Source: Roseovarius sp. W115 (lineage in GTDB: Bacteria > Pseudomonadota > Alphaproteobacteria > Rhodobacterales > Rhodobacteraceae). From it: a stretch of 64,000 bases of DNA. The position numbers and the translations under genes were made by a program. The first letter of the stretch is position 1. The number at the start of each line of letters is the position of its first letter. The notes beneath the pieces were generated by a model. The model saw only the letters and a program-made list of their open reading frames with translations, made no database searches and was not told where the DNA came from. The stretch is from contig NZ_CP146606.1 in NCBI RefSeq assembly GCF_032842945.2, forward strand, positions 1,740,501 through 1,804,500, in the 5' to 3' direction. Positions 19,326 through 28,385 of the stretch are shown piece by piece.

Positions 19326-20903
19326 TCAGTCAGCGAAAAGATGATCTGTTTGGGCGATTTCAAGCGCCTTGTCGGGCGCGATCTTTAGGAAGTTTTCAAT
19401 TTGTTCGGCGTTTGCGTCGGGTGGGTTTGACTGCTTCAAAATCAAGTGGTTCTCAAATTCCGCGTCACGGATGCGGTCGGATTCGAAGTTTATGTCACCC
19501 CGGATCGTGGGCAAGAGACGCTCTAGAGTTTCGCGCGGCGTGCGTTCCCCAGCAAGACCCACACGCTTGGCGTGGCCGATCAAGTAGTCGTCGGTGAAGT
19601 CACATTGGATTTCCAACATCCGAGTTGTGGATCGGTCGCTGTTGAAATCTTCCAAAAGCTCAATGTTGCCGGGGTCCATGCAGACGATCAAGCGGTCGGT
19701 TTCGAAATAGTCAAACAGCATCCGCATCAACGCGCGACGATGGCGTGTACGTTTGCCTAACGACCTTTGGATGCCGCCCAGATCAGGCAGGGGCGTGTCA
19801 TCTTCGTTAAAGAGATACTCAACAGCGGGCACATTTGTGACCTGACGGATGCGAGCCAACAGGCGCTTGGCCACGTGCCATTTCTTGCACACCAGGATCA
19901 TCAGCTCGCGTTCGCGACCCAGGGTGCTTTCGGTTTCCCAAAATCGCAGGGCAAAACGACGACCAATCCGCCCTCGTCCGGAAAGGAACTTAAAGAGACT
20001 GCGCCCTTCGTCGGAGATTTTGAATTCCGCATCCTCATCGGCATAAAGCGCGCCAAGTCGTTTTTTGAGTTCGGTCGCTTCAGCACTGATTTTGCGGGCA
20101 AAGAGCGCATCCTGGCTCAGCAACAGGTCGTAATGATCATTGTAGAAGGTGACCGGCATTCCGTAGTCGGTGAACATCAAGAAGGTCAGAGTTCGTGTGC
20201 GGATTTCATTTTCCGGGACGAGGTGGCGGACAATGGTTTGAAAAAACGTCTCGTCTGGGATCCATGTGGTGCGGAAAAATCGCATCACGTCCGGACGTTT
20301 GCGCGTGAAATCCAAAATCCATTCAATGGTCCGGCGGCGCAGGCACCACCACTGGCTTCCGATCATGATTTGAATATCAGAGGGAATCTTTCGGGTTAAT
20401 CCAAGCTTTCTTTGCAAATTGAAGGAAGTGTAGAACAGTTTCTTGTTGTTGCGCTCATTGAAGACGTGCCGATAGATCAGCCTTTCTTCCTTCATCCCCG
20501 TTTTGATCCAGTCGCTGGCGAAGAAATCGAAGCTTTCGATATAATCGTTGTCTTCACGATCCAGAAAGTCATGCGCAAAGCGCGCTGATTTTATGGCCGC
20601 GCAGTCGCCTGACAACATATAAAAATGCGTAGCGCGCGGAAATTTTTCCACTGCCGCCTCTATGGCGTTGAGCGTTGCCTGGACCAGTGACCATTCCCCC
20701 CAGCCGCATTTGATGCGTTTTTTCGCAAAGGTCACATTGGGATTGTCGGCCAGGGCGGCGCGAATCTTCTGATAGGCTTTCGCATCTGCGCGCGCATCAA
20801 AATGAATCGCCATGTAATCACCGGCGGCCGTGAGCATATTGGCTTGCCCAATGATGGCATTCGGGTCTTTGTGACACAGAAGAATAAAGGCGATTTTAGC
20901 CAT
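19326..20903 (-). CDS. GT14 (core-2/I-branching) family glycosyltransferase
   Basis: 525 residues. The N-terminal 270 residues match the Branch family of beta-1,6-N-acetylglucosaminyltransferases: start KIAFILLCHKDPNAI, then HFDARAD, CGWGEWSLVQATLNAIEAA, HFYMLSGDCAAIKS and GSQWWCLRRRTIEW, with the acceptor-site WIPDETFFQTIV. The C-terminal 230 residues are the DUF5928-like extension seen in Roseobacters. No membrane segment is visible; a cytoplasmic role adding a sugar to a surface polysaccharide or lipid-linked glycan is inferred. It is divergent from a sulfotransferase gene (145-nt gap) and upstream of the HIT gene. Confidence 0.85.
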   Translation of the reverse strand: MAKIAFILLCHKDPNAIIGQANMLTAAGDYMAIHFDARADAKAYQKIRAALADNPNVTFAKKRIKCGWGEWSLVQATLNAIEAAVEKFPRATHFYMLSGDCAAIKSARFAHDFLDREDNDYIESFDFFASDWIKTGMKEERLIYRHVFNERNNKKLFYTSFNLQRKLGLTRKIPSDIQIMIGSQWWCLRRRTIEWILDFTRKRPDVMRFFRTTWIPDETFFQTIVRHLVPENEIRTRTLTFLMFTDYGMPVTFYNDHYDLLLSQDALFARKISAEATELKKRLGALYADEDAEFKISDEGRSLFKFLSGRGRIGRRFALRFWETESTLGRERELMILVCKKWHVAKRLLARIRQVTNVPAVEYLFNEDDTPLPDLGGIQRSLGKRTRHRRALMRMLFDYFETDRLIVCMDPGNIELLEDFNSDRSTTRMLEIQCDFTDDYLIGHAKRVGLAGERTPRETLERLLPTIRGDINFESDRIRDAEFENHLILKQSNPPDANAEQIENFLKIAPDKALEIAQTDHLFAD

Positions 20904-21048
20904 ATCTCAGCGAAGGTCTGCTCTTTTTGCGTTTGCCTATAGTGATAGTCGTGAACAGGCGTTGAATAAACAGCCTTTCTTTGGTTTTTTGTTGGATATA
21001 GTTTGGTAAGACCCGACAAAGGCAAAAGAACGGGTTTGGAGGCAGGGA

Positions 21049-21867
21049 ATGGGCTTTCCCGGAACATGGATGACGGAAAGCGAGAGCGTGGTTTACCGCG
21101 TTGTGCCGAAATGCGCCTGCTCGACCATCGGTCAGATCATGTACTACTCCGACCATGGTGCCTTTTTTGATGGCGACATTCACGATGCTGTGGATGGGTT
21201 GCACAAATGGGCGCGTGAAGACAGCCAGCCCTTGATCAAGGCCAATGTGCGCACGCACACGTCTTATGCTTTTACCTGTGTGCGGAACCCCTACACCCGC
21301 ATCCTGAGTTCGTTTTTCGACAAGATTTGCGGCATTCAGCGCAATGGAAAACGCTATCGCGGCAAGCTGGTGCCGCTGCTCATTCAAAAATACGGCATTG
21401 ATGTTGGCGGTGAGGATGGCAAGCGGGAGTTTGACCAGATCAAGAGCTTCCGGCGTTTCCTGCTCTTTGCGCGGGATACCATTCGGTGGAAGCGTCCGAT
21501 GGATCCAGACATCCATTGGTCGTCAATGTCAGGACATGTCTCGACCTTCATTGTGAATGGCGGGACCTATGACAAGATCTTCTGGACCGAGCAATTCAAT
21601 GATGGGATGGGCGAGGTTCTCAAAGAAATCAAAACGCCAAAGAAAATTGATCTGAAGAAAATTCCGCGTTTCAATGAAAGCGAAGGGCATGGTCCCAAGC
21701 GCGCGCATCCGGTGGAAGATTATTTCGATGATTTGTCGATGCACCTGATCAAGGAAATCTATCACCGGGACTTTGAACTCTTCAAATATGACTTCGACAA
21801 TCCGGGCAACAAGATGCCGATTGGCGAAATTGATTTGGCCGAGGTTCACGCGAAACTGGGGGAGTAG
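21049..21867 (+). CDS. Sulfotransferase family 2 protein
   Basis: 272 residues with GGAGG upstream of the ATG. The PAPS-binding motifs are present: 5'-phosphosulfate loop VPKCACSTIGQIMYY near residue 19 and the 3'-phosphate loop FTCVRNPYTRILSSF near residue 75. This is the Sulfotransfer_2 family that sulfates carbohydrates. With the divergent GT14 gene it suggests synthesis of a sulfated surface glycan; acceptor not known. Roseobacter genomes often pair these two families. Confidence 0.85.
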   Translation: MGFPGTWMTESESVVYRVVPKCACSTIGQIMYYSDHGAFFDGDIHDAVDGLHKWAREDSQPLIKANVRTHTSYAFTCVRNPYTRILSSFFDKICGIQRNGKRYRGKLVPLLIQKYGIDVGGEDGKREFDQIKSFRRFLLFARDTIRWKRPMDPDIHWSSMSGHVSTFIVNGGTYDKIFWTEQFNDGMGEVLKEIKTPKKIDLKKIPRFNESEGHGPKRAHPVEDYFDDLSMHLIKEIYHRDFELFKYDFDNPGNKMPIGEIDLAEVHAKLGE

Positions 21868-21957
21868 GCAGGGAGCACTCAATTCTTTTTAGTTGTTTTC
21901 GGTACTTGATTGGTGCTGAGTAAACGAAGGATGAATTGAGCCTTCGGACCAACAGAA

Positions 21958-22665
21958 TTGAACCCAGACCAAGCCAGATTTGATTCTTTGATCAAAGAAG
22001 CAGAGTTGCTGCGCACTGAAGCGTTGCAATGCATCGGTAATGTGCGACGGTTGACTGGGTTTGTTACATCCGTCGCGGGAGCCGGTATTCCCTTGCTGGC
22101 AGCTCTATTGAACATAGGACCAACATCAGACGTCAAAATTTCCACGCTTTCTGAACTGAACACTCAGATCATAGAGAACGCCATTATCGTTCAGATGGTG
22201 ATGGTGAGTATTTCTATAACCTGTGTGTGTTTTCTGATGATTTATACAGGAGTTTTCACCCAAATCTTTGTGATTGCAAAATACTTCCGAGAGTATCTGA
22301 GCATCGAGATCAATAAGATCGTCACACAACCCGATGACGGGATTACGCCCGTTTTTCATTGGGAAGATTGGTTGCAAAAGTCTCGCAAACATTCCGGTTT
22401 CAAAGTTGGTGACATTGAGCTTGCTATTGAACCGCTGATGATGACCGCCTTTAGTGTTATTTATGCGGGGCTGGCGTGCTATGTGTCCTACATCAGCACA
22501 AACGCTTGGATTACGTATTCCATCAGCGGAGTGGTTGGCTTTTTGTGCCTCGCGTCATTGGTAAAATTCTTTAGAACGCTATCTGGATCTTTGGTCGTTT
22601 CAGAAGCTGTTGCAGATCCGGAAACTGAAAAAGAAACAGTCGAGGAAAAATCAGAAGAAACTTAG
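21958..22665 (+). CDS. Membrane protein of unknown function
   Basis: 235 residues beginning with TTG at 21958; an in-frame stop lies just upstream at 21937, so no earlier start is possible in this frame. The N-terminal 35 residues are amphipathic and charged (RFDSLIKEAELLRTEALQ). Membrane segments follow near residues 40-55, 80-105, 158-178 and 183-205, and the tail is acidic (EKETVEEKSEET). I do not recognise the family. Its composition is AT-richer than the surroundings. It converges with the FkbM gene (4-nt overlap) and lies in the glycan patch. Confidence 0.65.
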   Translation: MNPDQARFDSLIKEAELLRTEALQCIGNVRRLTGFVTSVAGAGIPLLAALLNIGPTSDVKISTLSELNTQIIENAIIVQMVMVSISITCVCFLMIYTGVFTQIFVIAKYFREYLSIEINKIVTQPDDGITPVFHWEDWLQKSRKHSGFKVGDIELAIEPLMMTAFSVIYAGLACYVSYISTNAWITYSISGVVGFLCLASLVKFFRTLSGSLVVSEAVADPETEKETVEEKSEET

Positions 22666-23501
22666 GCTTGGTTTTTCGTGAAGTGAAGAATTCCTGTCCC
22701 TGTCCACATTAGAAAGGACGGGTTTGAAATTCGAAGGTCGAAGCCGGCATCCGCCATATCCAAGAGAAGTTTGCGTACTTTGTCGGGTGTGGCGTAGTTG
22801 CAATGAATCTCCATTGAAATCGAACTAACTCTGGAAAGATACGGCAGGTTGGCGCCCGAAAAGACGTCGAATTCTCCGCCTTCAATATCACATTTTACGA
22901 AGTTGAGCCTTTCAATTTGATGGGCTTCGAACAGCGTCTTGAATGTAATGTTCTCCACGGTTTCTGATGTCTTGCTCGGGCCTTTGAACAGCGTCGACGA
23001 CATGCCGTTGTTCACGTCGTGAAAGTTAAGCGTGCTTTTACCATCCTGAGATGCCGCGCATGCATGTATGGTTGACATATTGTCCAACGCGTTGAGCTTG
23101 ATGTTCTTTTGTAAGCGCTGAAAATTCTGCGTTGAAGCCTCGATGGCGATCACGTGTTCTGCCGTTTGCGCCGCATAGATTGAAAACGCGCCGATGTTTG
23201 CTCCGATATCGAGGACGACGCCAGTGTGGTTTTCGCCGTACTCGTGATTTTGCCAGACTTCATCTATAACAAAGCTGTCGGATGTTCCGCGGCGCACCTC
23301 AAAGCGTGAGCCTTTTTTCGCAATTTGATAGAGTTCTGGTTTTTTGCGGTCCTGTTTGACGAATTGCTTGTGCAGGAAGTAAAGCAAGATGCGAAAGCAC
23401 ATCCACCTGAGCTGCCAAAAACCGGGGAAACCGAACCCGTTCAGCTGTCGAACAAGAGCTTTCAAGCCATCTTTATCAGACTGAGAGTATTGCGTTTGCA
23501 A
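22662..23501 (-). CDS. FkbM family methyltransferase
   Basis: 279 residues from a TTG at 23501 with AGG about 8 nt upstream; no ATG fits better. The SAM-binding motif I is VVLDIGANIGAFSIYAA near residue 95. Motif II is VIAIEASTQNFQRL, and the acidic LNFVKCDIEGGEFDVF near residue 200 is typical of FkbM. FkbM enzymes O-methylate sugars, polyketides and glycan residues, which fits the neighbouring GT14 and sulfotransferase genes. The start could be wrong by a few residues. Confidence 0.85.
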   Translation of the reverse strand: MQTQYSQSDKDGLKALVRQLNGFGFPGFWQLRWMCFRILLYFLHKQFVKQDRKKPELYQIAKKGSRFEVRRGTSDSFVIDEVWQNHEYGENHTGVVLDIGANIGAFSIYAAQTAEHVIAIEASTQNFQRLQKNIKLNALDNMSTIHACAASQDGKSTLNFHDVNNGMSSTLFKGPSKTSETVENITFKTLFEAHQIERLNFVKCDIEGGEFDVFSGANLPYLSRVSSISMEIHCNYATPDKVRKLLLDMADAGFDLRISNPSFLMWTGTGILHFTKNQA

Positions 23502-23599
23502 TTGGAGACCTGAGACAGAGGTTCACGATGCGAGTGTTTATACAGTCAGTCCTTTGAAACTGAAACAATATCAGCAAGAGTTCGCGTGTACGATCCGCG

Positions 23600-24586
23600 C
23601 TACACCAAGCCGTGATCTTTGAAAGCTTGCATTACATCCGATTCCGGTCGCGCGCCGTAGTGGCCTATGACCTCTGCTGCTGCTACACAACCCATGCGGC
23701 CTGCAATCTCCAGTGAAACACCTGTTGCCAGGCCGTAGATGAAACCCGCTGCGAACTGATCGCCTGCACCGGTTGTATCTATCGGGGGCACTTCATGCAC
23801 AGGAACAGTGATTGTGTCGTCGCCTTCGACAATCACAACATCATGGCCTGAGCGGGTGCAGACGATGAGTTTACTTTCCGAGGCTGCCGCCTCCAGTGCC
23901 GCGCCCAGATCGTCTGTCTCATAAAGCGACCGCCATTCGTGTTCGTTGCCGATGACGACATCAAGTTCTCGGGCGATTTTGCGGAAATCGGCGCGATGGC
24001 GGTCAACGCAGAATGGATCGGAAAGGGTGATCCCGGCCTTGCCGCCAGCTTTCCGACAGGTCCGTGCAGCGCTGAGCAGGGCTTCTTTGCCTTTGTCCTT
24101 GTCGTAGAGGTAGCCTTCGAGAAAGAGCAGCTGCGTAGCTGCAGCTACGGCATGGTCCACGTCATCGGTGCTGAGTTCTGTAGAGATGCCCAGGTAAGTG
24201 TTCATCGACCGTTCGCCGTCTGGTGAGACGAAGATCATTGAGCGTGAGGTTGGTAACTCGCCATTGGTTACGGGGTCGTTGATAAATGCCGTGCCGCTCT
24301 CTTTCATTCCTGCGATATAGTCTCGCCCAGCCTCATCATCGCTAACGCGTCCGATAAAGGCAGTATCAAGACCCAAAGCTCCGATTCCCGCGATGGTATT
24401 GGCGACAGACCCGCCTGCCATTTGCGTGCGGTTTTCCATGTTGTCATAGAGAAACGCGCAGCGATCTTCATCAATGAGCTGCATCACGCCCTTTTCGATG
24501 TCCATGCGGCTTAGGAAACTATCGTCAGCTTGGCTAATGATATCGACGACGGCATTGCCGATGCCAACAACGTGGTACTTTGTCAT
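23600..24586 (-). CDS. PfkB family sugar/adenosine kinase
   Basis: 328 residues from the ATG at 24586, which overlaps the stop of nth by 4 nt (ATGA). The N-terminal glycine-rich MAGGSVANTIAGIGALGL and the C-terminal catalytic DTTGAGDQFAAGFIYGL (Asp base near residue 265) are the two PfkB signatures. Roseobacter and other alphaproteobacterial members with this sequence style are usually annotated as adenosine kinase, so ATP + adenosine to AMP is the best guess, but ribokinase-type specificity cannot be excluded. Translationally coupled to nth. Confidence 0.85.
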   Translation of the reverse strand: MTKYHVVGIGNAVVDIISQADDSFLSRMDIEKGVMQLIDEDRCAFLYDNMENRTQMAGGSVANTIAGIGALGLDTAFIGRVSDDEAGRDYIAGMKESGTAFINDPVTNGELPTSRSMIFVSPDGERSMNTYLGISTELSTDDVDHAVAAATQLLFLEGYLYDKDKGKEALLSAARTCRKAGGKAGITLSDPFCVDRHRADFRKIARELDVVIGNEHEWRSLYETDDLGAALEAAASESKLIVCTRSGHDVVIVEGDDTITVPVHEVPPIDTTGAGDQFAAGFIYGLATGVSLEIAGRMGCVAAAEVIGHYGARPESDVMQAFKDHGLV

Positions 24587-25227
24587 AGAGTTTTGTCCTC
24601 GAATGGGCAGAGATCGCGAATAAGGCACGCACCGCATTTGGGCTTGCGCGCAACACAGATGTAGCGGCCATGCAGGATAAGCCAGTGATGGGCGTGCAGT
24701 TGGAAATCAGCGGGGATGTGGTCTTCGATTGCGCGTTCAACGGCATCGACATCTTTGCCGGGGGCGATGCCGGTTCGATTGCCAACGCGGAATATATGCG
24801 TGTCGACGGCCTGAGCCGGATGGCGCCACCACATGTTGAGCACCACATTTGCGGTCTTGCGCCCGACACCGGGCAAAGATTGCAGAGCGGCCCGGGAATT
24901 GGGCACCTCGCCGCCATATTCCTCGACCAAAATGCGCGAGAGTTTCATCACGTTTTTGGCCTTATTGCGGTAAAGGCCAATGGTCTTGATATGCTCGATC
25001 AATTGCTCTTCGCCAAGATCGAGCATTTTTTGCGGGGTGTCGGCTTTTTTAAAGAGCGCCTTGGTGGCTTTGTTCACTCCTGCATCCGTTGCTTGCGCCG
25101 AAAGGGCGACCGCCACGACAAGCGTGTAGGCGTTGACATGGTGCAGCTCGCCTTTGGGCGCATCCTCGGCGTCGCGAAAGCGGGTGAAGATTTCGCGGAT
25201 GGTGTGGTAGTCGAGTTGCTTGGCCAT
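24583..25227 (-). CDS. nth: Endonuclease III
   Basis: 214 residues. The HhH motif LPGVGRKTANVVL contains catalytic Lys124; catalytic Asp142 is in VDTHIFRVGNR. The C-terminal 4Fe-4S cluster cysteines are Cys191, Cys198, Cys201 and Cys207 (C-X6-C-X2-C-X5-C). It is a bifunctional glycosylase/AP lyase removing oxidised pyrimidines in base excision repair. Followed by the PfkB kinase with a 4-nt overlap. Confidence 0.95.
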   Translation of the reverse strand: MAKQLDYHTIREIFTRFRDAEDAPKGELHHVNAYTLVVAVALSAQATDAGVNKATKALFKKADTPQKMLDLGEEQLIEHIKTIGLYRNKAKNVMKLSRILVEEYGGEVPNSRAALQSLPGVGRKTANVVLNMWWRHPAQAVDTHIFRVGNRTGIAPGKDVDAVERAIEDHIPADFQLHAHHWLILHGRYICVARKPKCGACLIRDLCPFEDKTL

Positions 25228-25327
25228 AACCGCCTTTTGCCGGAAGGCCGAGGAGGGAGCAAGAGTGCGTCAACACTATTGAAACCGGAGCCTGTCATTG
25301 TGCGCCAGGTTTTAAGTGGTGTGAGTT

Positions 25328-26365
25328 ATGGCGACGTACGAGTTCTACATCTACAACACCAGTGCGGTGGGATATAATTCCGGCACTGGACGTTTTGATT
25401 TTAGTTCCAGCTATACCGCGGATAGTGGTCGTTATCGTGTTGTTGTGACCGATGATGATGCCACAGCGCATGCAACTGGAGATTCGAACCAAACGGCCGA
25501 TGTTTATGACACCGCCGGAAACATAGTCACCAGTGGGGCAATGGAACTGCCTGGCTACGCCGAGCTTTCTGGACCGGGTGGATACATCTATTTGGATCGG
25601 CTTGAGGTGGGCGGCATGCATGTGGGGTATGCCTCAAGCGAGCACCTTACACCGGGCGGTAGCTATCCGGTCACAGACTCATATCAAGTTGATATTGCGT
25701 ATTCCTATTTCGAAGGAAACTCGATCCCTTGTTTCACCCAAGGAGTAAAAATCGAAACTGAACTGGGCGCTCTGGACGTTGCCGACATTGCCGCTGGAAC
25801 CCGGGTGCAAACGCTTGACCATGGATTGCAAGAGGTCCTTTGCCATTTTATAACGCCGGTTTCTTTGGCGCGTCTGGTGACGTCTCCCAAGCTGTGGCCA
25901 GTAGTGGTTTCCGATAAAACAACAGGTTGCAAGGATTTGTGGGTATCGAGAGACCACCGGATTCTTGTGCGTGATCCCCTGATTGGCTTGTGCTTTGGAT
26001 ATGAAGAAATGCTTGCTCCGGCGGCCGAATTTGGGCGCTCCAGACTAAACCCGGAGCGATGGCCGGGTGGAATTCAGTACCACCATCTTCTGTTTGAAAC
26101 ACATCAGATTATACGAGCTAACGGTCAATGGGTTGAGAGCTTTTTCCCCGGTAGAGAAGCGATCCAACGTTTGTCGTACAAGGACCTCATGCAGGCGGAA
26201 GAAGCTTTGGGCGATGCGCTCTACAAAATGAAAACGGCCCGTCCCTGCCTAAGTGTGAGAGAGGTGCGCGCGTATCTGAAAATCAGAAAATCGCTTCGCA
26301 TGAAACGCAAATCACCACCACAGTTGCGCAATATTCGGGTCGCAGGGGACATGCGCATAGCCTAA
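25328..26365 (+). CDS. Hint-domain (Hint_2) protein with unusual N-terminal domain
   Basis: 345 residues. The N-terminal 130 residues are a Gly/Ser/Thr/Asp-rich, beta-structured module (FSSSYTADSGRYRVVVTDDD) without a match I recognise. From residue 134 a Hint_2 domain follows: catalytic-type Cys135 in IPCFTQGVKIETELG, the VADIAAGTRVQTLDHG core, WVSRDHRILV (conserved His) and HHLLFETHQIIRANG. The last 60 residues are basic and helical. Hint domains cleave peptide bonds autocatalytically. In Roseobacters they are attached to secreted RTX or adhesin-like proteins; here no signal peptide is seen, so type I export or none is possible. SD is weak. Confidence 0.82.
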   Translation: MATYEFYIYNTSAVGYNSGTGRFDFSSSYTADSGRYRVVVTDDDATAHATGDSNQTADVYDTAGNIVTSGAMELPGYAELSGPGGYIYLDRLEVGGMHVGYASSEHLTPGGSYPVTDSYQVDIAYSYFEGNSIPCFTQGVKIETELGALDVADIAAGTRVQTLDHGLQEVLCHFITPVSLARLVTSPKLWPVVVSDKTTGCKDLWVSRDHRILVRDPLIGLCFGYEEMLAPAAEFGRSRLNPERWPGGIQYHHLLFETHQIIRANGQWVESFFPGREAIQRLSYKDLMQAEEALGDALYKMKTARPCLSVREVRAYLKIRKSLRMKRKSPPQLRNIRVAGDMRIA

Positions 26366-26395
26366 ATTCGGATCATCTAGCCTACGAGGTCCGCT

Positions 26396-27244
26396 ATGAA
26401 TGTTCCTGCACACGATGGATATCATTTTAACGTCATGCGCCGCGCCATTGACCTTATCGATGACGCAGATCCAAAGCTTTCGCTGAATGAGCTGGCTGAA
26501 AAAATGAACATGAGCCCGGCGCATTTTCAGAGGCTTTTCACTCAATGGGTGGGTGTTTCTCCGAAGCGATATCAGCAGTATCTTGCGCTGGGACAGGCAA
26601 AAGACATGTTGGCTGAGCGGTTCACCACACTCGATACGGCGCATGAATTGGGCCTTTCCGGCACTGGTCGGCTATATGATCTTTTCCTGCGTTGGGAAGC
26701 GATGAGCCCAGGTGAATTCGCGCGCAAGGGTGAGGGGCTCACGATCTATTGGGGGTGGTTCGACAGCCCCTTTGGTTTGTCGCTTGTGATGGGGACTGAG
26801 AAAGGCATCTGCGGGATTGGCTTTGCCAGTGAATCTGGTGAGGACGCTGCCATGGAAGATCTTTTATCCCGCTGGCCCAAAGCAAACTTTGTGGAAGATC
26901 CGATGATGCTTCGACCTTGGGTTCTGACCGCCTATGGTGCAGGGGACCAGGCGGTGGAAAAGACACCTCTCTACATGATCGGTGCGCCGTTTCAGATCAA
27001 GGTTTGGGAAGCTCTGCTGCAGATTCCATCAGGGCACGTCACCACTTACTCGGAGATTGCAGAGGCGATCGGTCATCCCAAAGCCGTGCGTGCCGTTGGC
27101 ACTGCGGTTGGTCGTAACCCTGTGAGTTTTCTCATCCCATGCCATCGCGCGCTTCGTAAGTCCGGTGGTTTGGGTGGGTATCACTGGGGCCTTCCGGTCA
27201 AACGCGCCATCCTGGCTTGGGAAAGTGCACGGGCCGACGCCTGA
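26396..27244 (+). CDS. AraC-type HTH / methylated-DNA-cysteine methyltransferase fusion (Ada-like)
   Basis: 282 residues. An AraC-type DNA-binding domain occupies residues 10-110 (SLNELAEKMNMSPAHFQRLF). An MGMT ribonuclease-like part and then the MGMT DNA-binding domain follow at 195-282, with the active-site Cys249 in FLIPCHRAL. The protein lacks the N-terminal phosphotriester-accepting Cys domain of E. coli Ada. It can therefore probably repair O6-methylguanine, but self-activation by methyl-phosphotriester transfer is not expected. It follows the Hint gene by 30 nt and converges with lysE. Confidence 0.9.
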   Translation: MNVPAHDGYHFNVMRRAIDLIDDADPKLSLNELAEKMNMSPAHFQRLFTQWVGVSPKRYQQYLALGQAKDMLAERFTTLDTAHELGLSGTGRLYDLFLRWEAMSPGEFARKGEGLTIYWGWFDSPFGLSLVMGTEKGICGIGFASESGEDAAMEDLLSRWPKANFVEDPMMLRPWVLTAYGAGDQAVEKTPLYMIGAPFQIKVWEALLQIPSGHVTTYSEIAEAIGHPKAVRAVGTAVGRNPVSFLIPCHRALRKSGGLGGYHWGLPVKRAILAWESARADA

Positions 27245-27246
27245 TC

Positions 27247-27849
27247 CTAGATTTGAGCAGGCCACAATACGGGAATCAATGTGGCGACCAGAAGAGTGGC
27301 CATTACGATGTTGAACACCCGAAGGCGTGTCGGGCTATTGAGGAACCGGCGCATTTGTTGACCGAGGGTGGTCCAGCTTGTTGTACTTACAGTGGACATT
27401 GCAACATAGGCGCCCGACACCCACAAGATCGCCTGTAGATCCCGGCTTGTCGCGTAGAGAGTGATGGCGGACAACGCCATGCTCCATGCCTTGGGATTGA
27501 CCCACTGAAACGCTGCAGCTTGTAAAAAGGTGAGCGGGCTGCCCTTGGATTGCGCGTTTTCGGGTGGGGCTGCATTGGCAATCTTCCATGCCAAATAGAG
27601 CAGATATATGACACTGAGGCCCTTAAGGATCGTGTAGCTTGGCTCCCACATGTCAAAAATTTGCATGATGCCAAGGCCCACAAGAAAAATCATTGATGGA
27701 AAGCCAAGGCCGATACCCAACATATGTGGTACCGTCCGGCGGAAGCCAAAGTTTGCACCTGAAGCCATCAGCATCAGGTTGTTTGGGCCCGGTGTGATGA
27801 CCGTAATGAAGGCAAAGCCGACCAGCGCAAGGAAGAGTTCCGGTGTCAT
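27247..27849 (-). CDS. LysE/RhtB family amino-acid exporter
   Basis: 200 residues from the ATG at 27849. Six hydrophobic segments and the LysE signature FITVITPGPNNLMLMASG near residue 15 are visible, plus FQWVNPKAWSMAL near residue 115. Members export amino acids such as lysine, homoserine or threonine. It is divergent from an Lrp-type regulator whose start lies 81 nt away, the classical arrangement in which the regulator controls the exporter. Palindromes fill the shared region. Confidence 0.9.
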   Translation of the reverse strand: MTPELFLALVGFAFITVITPGPNNLMLMASGANFGFRRTVPHMLGIGLGFPSMIFLVGLGIMQIFDMWEPSYTILKGLSVIYLLYLAWKIANAAPPENAQSKGSPLTFLQAAAFQWVNPKAWSMALSAITLYATSRDLQAILWVSGAYVAMSTVSTTSWTTLGQQMRRFLNSPTRLRVFNIVMATLLVATLIPVLWPAQI

Positions 27850-27878
27850 TGCGCAATGATATGCACGCCAGAGTGCAT
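27847..27878. promoter_or_regulatory. Palindromes in the lysE/lrp intergenic region (candidate Lrp sites)
   Basis: A perfect 12-nt palindrome CATTGCGCAATG (27847-27858) covers the lysE start. A second repeat has arms ATGCAC (27861-27866) and GTGCAT (27873-27878). More TTGC/GCAA and TGCA half-sites occur up to the lrp start. The pattern fits binding by the divergent Lrp/AsnC regulator. Confidence 0.5.
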
Positions 27879-27930
27879 AAAGATTGCTTTGTATCGTGCA
27901 TTTTAAAATTTTTTGCAATATTAAGTGACT

Positions 27931-28374
27931 ATGGATCAGATAAATGAACAAATATTGCACGAACTTCAAAAGGACGGCCGTCTCACCAATCTGGAGCTTG
28001 CCGATCGTGTTGGGCTATCGCCGTCGGCTTGCTTGCGGCGGGTCCAGGATCTGGAGAAAAGGGACGTTATTGTAGGGTATCGTGCCAAGCTTGATCGCGC
28101 CAAAACCGGGATTGGGTTTGTGGCCTACACAACAGTTGGCCTGAATTCACACACCAAGGACAGTCAGCAGGCGTTTGAACGTGCCATGTCCATCGCGCCG
28201 GAAGTTGTCGAGTGTCACAATATCACCGGATCTGTTGAATACTTGTTGCGAATCGAGGTGGCAGACCTGCCTGCCTACAAGGCGTTTCATACCGATGTGA
28301 TCGGGACCTTGCCGCAGGTGAATGCAATTACGTCTTATGTGGTGATGGGATCGCCCAAGGACATGCGAGCCTGA
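27931..28374 (+). CDS. Lrp/AsnC family transcriptional regulator
   Basis: 147 residues from the ATG at 27931; a GTG two codons earlier is possible. N-terminal HTH: LTNLELADRVGLSPSACLRRVQDLE (residues about 18-42). The C-terminal RAM/ligand domain contains VVECHNITGSVEYLLRIEV. Such proteins sense amino acids and usually control a divergent exporter, here lysE. A hairpin downstream can stop transcription. Confidence 0.92.
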   Translation: MDQINEQILHELQKDGRLTNLELADRVGLSPSACLRRVQDLEKRDVIVGYRAKLDRAKTGIGFVAYTTVGLNSHTKDSQQAFERAMSIAPEVVECHNITGSVEYLLRIEVADLPAYKAFHTDVIGTLPQVNAITSYVVMGSPKDMRA

Positions 28375-28385
28375 GCCGATTGATA

